Origin: Gaiellasilicea sp963731615
GTDB taxonomy: Bacteria; Actinomycetota; Thermoleophilia; Gaiellales; Gaiellaceae
Assembly: GCA_963731615.1 (NCBI GenBank)
Contig: CAVSWD010000001.1
Location: 186,001 to 250,000, forward strand
Reading direction: 5' to 3'
Length of the DNA: 64,000 nucleotides
Below, in pieces: positions 59,003 through 64,000 of this stretch; positions within the stretch are counted from its first letter, which is position 1, and the number at the start of each line of letters is the position of its first letter. The position numbers and the translations under genes are program-made. A model generated the notes under the pieces. It searched no databases and was not told the DNA's origin. It saw only the letters and a program-made list of their open reading frames with translations.

Positions 59003-59314
59003 ATGCATGCGACCATTCGCCGTTACGACGGTGTGGACCAGAATCGGACCGTCGAGCTGACCGGCAAGGTCAACGAGACCCTCGTCCCGAAGCTCAGCAA
59101 CCTCGAGGGCTTCAAGGGCTACTACCTGATCGAGGCCGGCAACGGCATCTTCAGCTCGCTTGGTCTCTTCGAGACCGTCGAGCAGGCCGACGAGTCGACG
59201 AAGATCGCTGCCACGTGGGTCCGCGACGAGAAGCTCGAGACCGCGTTCCCGAACCCGCCCAAGATCACGAGCGGCAGGGTTGTCTCGCACAAGAACGGCA
59301 TCGCAGTCGCCTAG
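59003..59314 (+). CDS. Small ABM-like (dimeric alpha/beta barrel) protein
   Basis: 103 aa. MHATIRRYDGVDQNRTVELT, LVPKLSNLEGFKGYYLIEAG, NGIFSSLGLFETVEQADEST, PNPPKITSGRVVSHKNGIAV. The order and the GFKGYYLIEAGNG strand match small antibiotic-biosynthesis-monooxygenase-like or stress-response barrel proteins common in Actinobacteria. No catalytic residues can be named. ATG at 59003 follows GAAGGAG by seven bases. A hairpin follows at 59340. Confidence 0.72.
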   Translation: MHATIRRYDGVDQNRTVELTGKVNETLVPKLSNLEGFKGYYLIEAGNGIFSSLGLFETVEQADESTKIAATWVRDEKLETAFPNPPKITSGRVVSHKNGIAVA

Positions 59315-59339
59315 AGCGGCCTGCTCGAAACGCACTCGC

Positions 59340-59369
59340 CGGGAGGACCCGCACGCCGGGGTCCTCCCG
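59340..59369. terminator. Terminator hairpin between convergent genes
   Basis: Perfect 11-bp stem CGGGAGGACCC / GGGTCCTCCCG with an eight-base loop, between stops at 59314 and 59403. No T-run. Confidence 0.65.
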
Positions 59370-59402
59370 ACGTGTGCCGTGTACGAGTGACCTCGCGCAG
59401 GC

Positions 59403-60401
59403 TCAGGGACTCGTCGTCGCGGCCGTCGATGCCGCAGGCTCCGGCGGCGCGCTGAAGCCGGTCGCGTACTCGATCTCGTCCTCGTATTCCTGCTTGAGCT
59501 CTTCGACCCACTCGGTCATCGCCTCGTTCTTCTTCGTCTGACCTAGCTGCTGCCGGATCGCGGCCTGTACCTCCTGCAACGGCGGTGTTGTCGCCGGCTT
59601 CACCGGGCCGAGTGCCTGGATCACGTGGTAGCCGAACTCGGTCTTGACCGGGGTCGAGAGCTCGTCGACCTTGAGCTCGAACGCCGTCTTGTCGAACGAC
59701 GGCACGGTCTGACCCTTGGCGATCGTCAGCTTGCCGCCGCTGTCCTTCGAGCCGGTGTCCTGGGACAGCTTCTTCGCAAGCGCGGCGAAGTCGCCCCCAG
59801 CCTTGAGCTGGGCGTAGACGTCGTCGGCCGTCGCCTTCGACCGGACGAGGATGTGGCGTACCTCACGGCTCGCGGGCTGGCTGAACCGGTCGCTGTTGCG
59901 GACATAGAAGGTGTCGATCTCCTCCTCGGTCACCTTCACCTCGCGGGTGACGTTCGCGAAGATCTTCTCCGAGATGATCTGACCCCGGATGTCCTTGCGC
60001 ACCTGCGCCTCGGTCAGGCCCTGCTCCTTCAGCTGCGCCTCGTACTTCTTCTTGTCGCCGCCGAAGTACTGCTTCTGGATCTGCGCCAGCCGTGCGTCGA
60101 CCTGCTCGTCCGTGACCTCGATCTCGAGATCCTCCGCCTTCTGCTCGAACTGCTCACGCTGTACGAGCAGCTGCACGTACCGGTTCTTCAGCGTCTGGAG
60201 CTCCGCCGAGCCGGCCTTGGGGAAGTCGCGCTTCTGGTTCTCGTAGTCCTTCCTCGCCTGCGCGAGCAGGACGTCGAGCTCGCTCTTCGGAATCTCCGTA
60301 CCGGCCACGACCGCGACCGCATCGGCAGGCACTCCCTCGTCGCCGCCGCTGCAGCCCGCGAGCACTACCACCATCATCACCAGTGCTGCAGCCCACCTCA
60401 T
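59403..60401 (-). CDS. PpiC/SurA-type peptidyl-prolyl isomerase lipoprotein
   Basis: 332 aa. Lipobox VVLAGC after the signal peptide; SurA-like helical N-domain (AVVAGTEIPKSELDVLLAQA, KNRYVQLLVQREQFEQKAED); parvulin domain about 180-275: REVRHILVRSKATADDVYAQ, LSQDTGSKDSGGKLTIAKGQ, VKTEFGYHVIQALGPVKPAT. Acidic threonine-rich tail. Assists folding of exported proteins outside the membrane. Its ATG overlaps the anti-sigma stop (ATGA), so it is in an operon with an ECF sigma factor and anti-sigma protein. Confidence 0.92.
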   Translation of the reverse strand: MRWAAALVMMVVVLAGCSGGDEGVPADAVAVVAGTEIPKSELDVLLAQARKDYENQKRDFPKAGSAELQTLKNRYVQLLVQREQFEQKAEDLEIEVTDEQVDARLAQIQKQYFGGDKKKYEAQLKEQGLTEAQVRKDIRGQIISEKIFANVTREVKVTEEEIDTFYVRNSDRFSQPASREVRHILVRSKATADDVYAQLKAGGDFAALAKKLSQDTGSKDSGGKLTIAKGQTVPSFDKTAFELKVDELSTPVKTEFGYHVIQALGPVKPATTPPLQEVQAAIRQQLGQTKKNEAMTEWVEELKQEYEDEIEYATGFSAPPEPAASTAATTSP

Positions 60402-60737
60402 GCGTGCTCGGGCCCTTGCAGGGAAAGGAGAAGCTGCAGCGCGCTGCCTTCCGGGAAGGGCGCCTGATAGCCGGCGGCCGTCGTCGACGTCCGGTCGAAG
60501 CGCTGCTCGGACTCCCGACCACTGGACGGGAGCAAGACCGCCAGCGCCATCGCCGCCGCCAGGGCCGTGACCGAGAGGACGTGGCGGCCGCGGGCACGAC
60601 TCGCGACGGCGCCAGGCGGGCGCTCGCGCGGCGACACCTCGAACGAAGCTCCGCGCCTCGGCGTCCGGGAGCGGCGGGATCGCGTCCGCCGCGCCGGCCA
60701 GCAGACGCATGACGCGGCGCTCCTCGAGCTCGTTCAA
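60398..60737 (-). CDS. Probable anti-sigma factor, one-span membrane protein, one frameshift
   Basis: About 112 aa. N-terminal LNELEERRVMRLLAGAADAI and PPLPDAEARSF (cytosolic), then a break near 60645 and VSPRERPPGAVASRARGRHV, a span (LSVTALAAAMALAVLLPSSG) and a short extracytoplasmic tail (TTAAGYQAPFPEGSALQLLL). Size, topology and position directly after an ECF sigma gene fit an anti-sigma factor, though no zinc HxxxCxxC motif is present. TTG start at 60737 overlaps the sigma stop. Confidence 0.6.
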
Positions 60738-61265
60738 CGCAACTCCTCGAGCAAGAGGGCGCGAGCGCGCGCAGCCCGCGACTTCACCGTTCCGACCCGC
60801 ACGCCGAGCACCTCGGCGACCTCGGCCTCCGGAAGGCGCAGCAGGTACCGCAGCAGCAGCACCTCCCGGGCAGGTGCGGGCAGCTGGTTCAGTGCGGCGA
60901 GCACGTCCACCGGGTCGCCGACCTCGACGGACGTCTCGACATTCGAGAGCGGCACGGCGCGGAAGCGCCTGCGGGCGCTGTCGGATGCCTTGTGCGCGGC
61001 GATCGCAGCGAGCCACGACCAGGCACGGTCCGGCTCGCGCAGCTGCGGCAGCCCCTGCCAGGCTCCAAGCAGCGTCTCCTGCAAGGCGTCGCGGGCGTCC
61101 CGCTCGTCGCCGAGCCGAAGCACCAGGAACCGATACAGCCGCTGCACGTACGGGGCGACGAACGCCTCGAAGTCCTCGTACGGCCGGGGCTCGGCGGCAG
61201 GCGGCAGCCCCTCGGCGCGAGCCGCGGCCGTCGCCAGACCTCGATGTTGGGGTTCGATGCGTCAT
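60734..61265 (-). CDS. ECF-subfamily RNA polymerase sigma factor, possible N-terminal frameshift
   Basis: About 175 aa. Region 2: FEAFVAPYVQRLYRFLVLRL, DERDARDALQETLLGAWQGL, AWSWLAAIAAHKASDSARRR. Region 4: ALNQLPAPAREVLLLRYLLR, LPEAEVAEVLGVRVGTVKSR. The conserved frame has no start of its own before GTG in region 2; an ATG at 61265 with AGGAAG upstream joins it after one base correction near 61235. Directs transcription of stress genes, probably including this operon. Followed by its probable anti-sigma and the PpiC foldase. Confidence 0.85.
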
Positions 61266-61380
61266 CGTCTTCCTAAAGGTAGTCGCGCGAAGGTCCGAAA
61301 AGGTTCCCGCACCTGAGCGCGGCCGATCATCCGATTCGCATGATGACCGCGCTGCGCCTTGGCGCAAGGCTGAGAGCCCG

Positions 61381-62208
61381 ATGTGCCGCTGGCTCGCATA
61401 TTCCGGCTCGCCCGTGCTGCTCGAGGACCTGCTCTTCAAGCCGAAGCACTCGCTGATCGACCAGAGCCTGCACTCGCGGCTCGGCGCCGAGACGACGAAC
61501 GGCGATGGGTTCGGGATCGGCTGGTACGGCGTCGGCGACACGCCTGGGGTCTTCCACAGCGTCGAGCCGGCCTGGAACGACCGCAACCTGCGCGAGCTCG
61601 CCGGGCACGTGCGCTCGCCGCTCGTGTTCGCACACATCAGAGCGTCCAGCGGCACCGCAGTTCAGCAGACGAACTGTCACCCGTTCCGACACGGCAACTG
61701 GCTGTGGATGCACAACGGGGTGATCAACGACTTTCTCCGCGTCAAGCGCGATCTCGTCTCGGCCGTCGACCCCTCGTTGTATCCGGCAATCGAGGGCTCG
61801 ACCGACTCGGAGATCTTCTTCTACCTCGCGCTGACACTCGGGCTCGAGGACGATCCCCCGCGGGCAGTCGCGGAGGCCGTCGGCTTCATTGAGGCGACCG
61901 GCCGGCAGCACGGCGTGGAGCACCCGATTCAGATGACCGTGGCCACGACGAACGGCGAGAGCATCTGGGCGTTCCGGTACTCGAGCGAAGGCAAGTCTCG
62001 CTCGCTCTACTTCAGCTCGGACCTGCAGACGCTCCGGGCGCTGTACCCCGATAACGCTCAACTGCAGGAGCTCGGCGACGAGTCCAGGCTGGTCGTTTCC
62101 GAACCCCTCGGCGACCTCCCAGGAGCCTGGAACGAAGTGCCCGAGTCGAGCTGGGGCGTCGTCCAGCCCGGGCAGGACGAGATCCAGGAATTCACGCCGG
62201 CCGCATGA
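61381..62208 (+). CDS. Class II glutamine amidotransferase (YafJ/EgtC-like)
   Basis: 275 aa. The N-terminal nucleophile cysteine is residue 2 (MCRWLAYSGSPVLLEDLLFK). TTNGDGFGIGWYGVGDTPGV, SPLVFAHIRASSGTAVQQTN, CHPFRHGNWLWMHNGVINDF and EGSTDSEIFFYLALTLGLED are the Ntn-hydrolase glutaminase blocks. Releases ammonia or hydrolyses gamma-glutamyl amides; related EgtC acts in ergothioneine synthesis, but no egt genes are near. Starts at ATG 61381 because Cys2 must become N-terminal. Confidence 0.9.
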   Translation: MCRWLAYSGSPVLLEDLLFKPKHSLIDQSLHSRLGAETTNGDGFGIGWYGVGDTPGVFHSVEPAWNDRNLRELAGHVRSPLVFAHIRASSGTAVQQTNCHPFRHGNWLWMHNGVINDFLRVKRDLVSAVDPSLYPAIEGSTDSEIFFYLALTLGLEDDPPRAVAEAVGFIEATGRQHGVEHPIQMTVATTNGESIWAFRYSSEGKSRSLYFSSDLQTLRALYPDNAQLQELGDESRLVVSEPLGDLPGAWNEVPESSWGVVQPGQDEIQEFTPAA

Positions 62209-62447
62209 GCGCACTTGCCGATGTCCGAAACGACGGCGGGGGTGCGTACTTCGGATCCGGTTCGGCCGCGTAAAGCGCGAGGAGGCCGAGAGCGTCCGCA
62301 GCGGACATGGTTCATCGCGTGCAGTCAGCTCGGGAAGCAAGAGCGACCGCGACTCGATCGCGCGTCGGCAGCGGGTGGCAGCAGAGCCCTGTGCGGTCAC
62401 GAACCCTTGTTCGCACCGACCTCTTGGAAGTCCAACTGATTACGGCA
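62209..62447. other. Gene-free stretch before the DUF4177 gene
   Basis: About 240 bases without a convincing gene; it ends in the TAGGCT -10 box. No notable repeat seen. Confidence 0.5.
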
Positions 62448-62453
62448 TAGGCT
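62448..62453 (+). promoter_or_regulatory. -10 box TAGGCT of the DUF4177-like gene
   Basis: TAGGCT, six bases before the GTG at 62460. Confidence 0.45.
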
Positions 62454-62459
62454 CGCGCT

Positions 62460-62612
62460 GTGGAGCAGTGGGACTACAAGACGATCGTGTTGACCGGCGG
62501 CTTCATGGGCCGGCACAAGGAGGCGCTGAATCGTGCCGAGTTCGAGAAGAACCTCCACGCGCTGGGTCCTCGAGCACGCAGGCCGCCCACGACGTGGAGA
62601 TGCTCATGGTGA
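62460..62612 (+). CDS. Truncated DUF4177-like protein
   Basis: 50 aa. VEQWDYKTIVLTGGFMGRHK, EALNRAEFEKNLHALG is a clear DUF4177 beginning, with a leaderless -10 box. The second half of the domain (normally GAEGWEL and onward) is missing and replaced by an arginine/proline-rich tail ending at a TGA that overlaps the glycosyltransferase start. Either a real deletion or an assembly join. Function of the family is unknown. Confidence 0.55.
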   Translation: MEQWDYKTIVLTGGFMGRHKEALNRAEFEKNLHALGPRARRPPTTWRCSW

Positions 62613-63457
62613 AGTTGACCGTCGGGATGGCGACCTTCAACGACTTCGACGGTGTCTTCTTTACGTTGCAGGCGCTGCGTCTGTATCAGGACACGGACAG
62701 CGTCGAGCTCTTGGTAGTCGACAATTTCGGTTGCGATTCGACGAAGGAGTTCGTCGAGCAGTGGGCGGAGGGGCGATACATCCTCGCCAACGAGACGCAA
62801 GGAACCGCCGCCCCTCGAGACCGCGTCTTCCAGGAGGCCTTAGGCGATGCCGTCCTCTGCTGCGACTCCCACGTCCTGTTCGCGCCCGGGGTGATCGGCC
62901 GACTGAGGGCGTTCTACGACGACCACCCTGAGTGTGACGACCTCCTGCAGGGCCCGTTGCTGTACGACGACCTGCAGAACCTGACGACCCACTTCGGCCC
63001 GGAGTGGGGGGCGCAGATGTGGGGAGCCTGGGCTGTCGATCCTCGCGGACTCGATCCAGAGTCGGAGCCGTTCGAGATACCCATGCAAGGTCTTGGGGCT
63101 TTCAGTTGCCGTAGGAGCGCCTGGCTCGGCTTCAACCCACGCTTCCGCGGTTTCGGAGGCGAAGAGGGCTACATTCACGAGAAGTTCCGGCAGGCCGGCC
63201 ACAGAACGCTGTGCTTACCGTGGTTTCGGTGGATGCACCGGTTCGGACGGCCGACAGGTGTCCTCTACCAGAACACATCAGAGGACAGGCTGCACAACTA
63301 CGTGGTCGGACACGCCGAGCTCGGACTAGACCTTGCGCCCGTCGTCAACCATTTCGCCAACTTTCTGCCGGAAGAGACGGTCGCCCGCGTCACTGCAGCG
63401 GCGCTGTGGGAGGATCTCGACGCTCTGCCCGATGTCGGCCCGCCGACGTCTGCCTGA
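62606..63457 (+). CDS. Family 2 glycosyltransferase
   Basis: 283 aa. MVKLTVGMATFNDFDGVFFT and LLVVDNFGCDSTKEFVEQWA open a GT-A fold; DAVLCCDSHVLFAPGVIGRL holds an acidic D-S-H in place of the D-x-D. CRRSAWLGFNPRFRGFGGEE and KFRQAGHRTLCLPWFRWMHR form the acceptor side. Uses a nucleotide sugar to build a glycan or glycolipid. ATG at 62606 follows GGAG by six bases; GTG 62594 and ATG 62600 are alternatives. Overlaps the DUF4177 remnant. A DUF2079 membrane gene follows. Confidence 0.85.
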   Translation: MVKLTVGMATFNDFDGVFFTLQALRLYQDTDSVELLVVDNFGCDSTKEFVEQWAEGRYILANETQGTAAPRDRVFQEALGDAVLCCDSHVLFAPGVIGRLRAFYDDHPECDDLLQGPLLYDDLQNLTTHFGPEWGAQMWGAWAVDPRGLDPESEPFEIPMQGLGAFSCRRSAWLGFNPRFRGFGGEEGYIHEKFRQAGHRTLCLPWFRWMHRFGRPTGVLYQNTSEDRLHNYVVGHAELGLDLAPVVNHFANFLPEETVARVTAAALWEDLDALPDVGPPTSA

Positions 63458-63531
63458 CAGTTGGGCGCCCCGATTGTGGACCGATGACCGCGTCGGCCGT
63501 ACAGTCAGGACGCGTACGTGCAGGAACACAC

Positions 63532-64000
63532 ATGGGTTCGGATTGTTCAACGGAGGACGCGGCGACCGCTGAACGACTGCGTCCTTGGCGAGCGGTCACG
63601 TCCGCGGTCGGTTGGATCCAGGCGACGGTGCCTCGCCGCCTCTTGTTGGGATGCATGGTCGCCTTCGTGCTCATCTACGGCCCCCTCGTGTACCGGCGCC
63701 ACGATCGGTTCGCCTCGTTCACGCTCGACATGGCCATCTTCGACCAAGCGACCTGGCTCATCGCGCAAAACGACGGACTGTTCATGTCGATCCGCGGCCT
63801 GGAGATCCTCGGGCACCACGCCAACTTGGCTCTGTGGTTGATTGCACCCTTCTACTGGCTGGGCGCTGGACCACACTTCCTGAACCTTCTGCAGGTCGGA
63901 TCGCTCGCGCTCGGCGCCATCCCGGTGTTCCTGATCGCCAAGGAGCGGCTGGAGGACGAGTGGTTCGCGCTCGTGATGGCGGCCGCCTTCCTCGCCCACC
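63532..64000 (+). CDS. DUF2079 membrane protein, N-terminal part
   Basis: Open from ATG 63532 to the window edge (156 residues seen). Hydrophilic N-terminus, then spans LLLGCMVAFVLIYGPLVY and FLNLLQVGSLALGAIPVFLI. TLDMAIFDQATWLIAQNDGL, GLEILGHHANLALWLIAPFY and WLGAGPHFLNLLQVG are signature DUF2079 blocks. These are large (about 450-600 aa) polytopic proteins resembling membrane glycosyltransferases, consistent with the upstream GT2 gene. The rest lies beyond the window. Confidence 0.85.
   Translation, partial: MGSDCSTEDAATAERLRPWRAVTSAVGWIQATVPRRLLLGCMVAFVLIYGPLVYRRHDRFASFTLDMAIFDQATWLIAQNDGLFMSIRGLEILGHHANLALWLIAPFYWLGAGPHFLNLLQVGSLALGAIPVFLIAKERLEDEWFALVMAAAFLAH

Overview
The window is GC-rich, densely packed bacterial DNA with short intergenic gaps and many 1-, 4- or 8-nt gene overlaps. 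GTG and TTG starts are frequent. An actinobacterium, most likely a Thermoleophilia/Gaiellales-type soil lineage, fits best (inference). Reasons are the codon usage, the class-E type SdhABE complex, the actinobacterial families (holin-X, DUF3618, PspC/LiaF-like, DUF4383, DUF2079) and a strong leaderless-promoter signature: TANNNT followed 6-8 nt later by the start codon. I see no prophage, intact insertion sequence, CRISPR array or replication origin.

Layout. 1-6.2 kb: partial P1 peptidase, pckA, a large LuxR-type ATPase regulator facing a small LuxR HTH protein, and a collagen-like secreted protein. 6.3-11.8 kb: sdhA-sdhB-CCG subunit, a metallophosphoesterase, an Asp23-type protein and a GNAT-like protein. 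11.8-19 kb (minus strand): phosphatase, carbonic anhydrase, asd, lysC, recR, an atypical response regulator, ybaB, dnaX and a 27-residue membrane peptide. 19-26 kb: AlkZ-like glycosylase, sortase with a repeat-bearing secreted partner, a polytopic membrane protein, a PIN protein, and a TetR/cupin pair with a textbook promoter-operator. 26-30 kb: GAF gene debris, tRNA-Val, long Bacillus-type SRP RNA, an H-NOX protein, M29 aminopeptidase, clpS, cytochrome c and tRNA-Ser. 30-39 kb: aquaporin, peroxiredoxin, a membrane-anchored tandem AAA+ ATPase, hsp20, three envelope-stress proteins and two tRNA-Ser genes. 39-46 kb: groES, a polar amino acid ABC transporter, LigD polymerase and a PspC/LiaF - sensor kinase - regulator operon. 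46-49 kb: an XRE regulator followed by two paralogous membrane proteins flanking an M23 peptidase, then LigD-type ligase. 49-59 kb: fabF, ankyrin lipoprotein, a fused HTH-PAS-kinase-receiver protein, HAD phosphatase, flavin reductase, secreted proteins, a second kinase and a CAP protein with acidic repeats. 59-64 kb: PpiC foldase with ECF sigma/anti-sigma, class II amidotransferase, and the start of a glycosyltransferase/DUF2079 region.

Central metabolism (PEP carboxykinase, succinate/fumarate oxidoreduction, aspartate-family amino acid synthesis, fatty acid elongation) is interleaved with envelope stress sensing, DNA repair and cell-surface proteins. One caution applies throughout: at least twenty places need a one-base correction to restore an otherwise perfect family sequence, including in lysC and fabF. 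I treat most as sequence errors and annotate the intact gene, marking each break.
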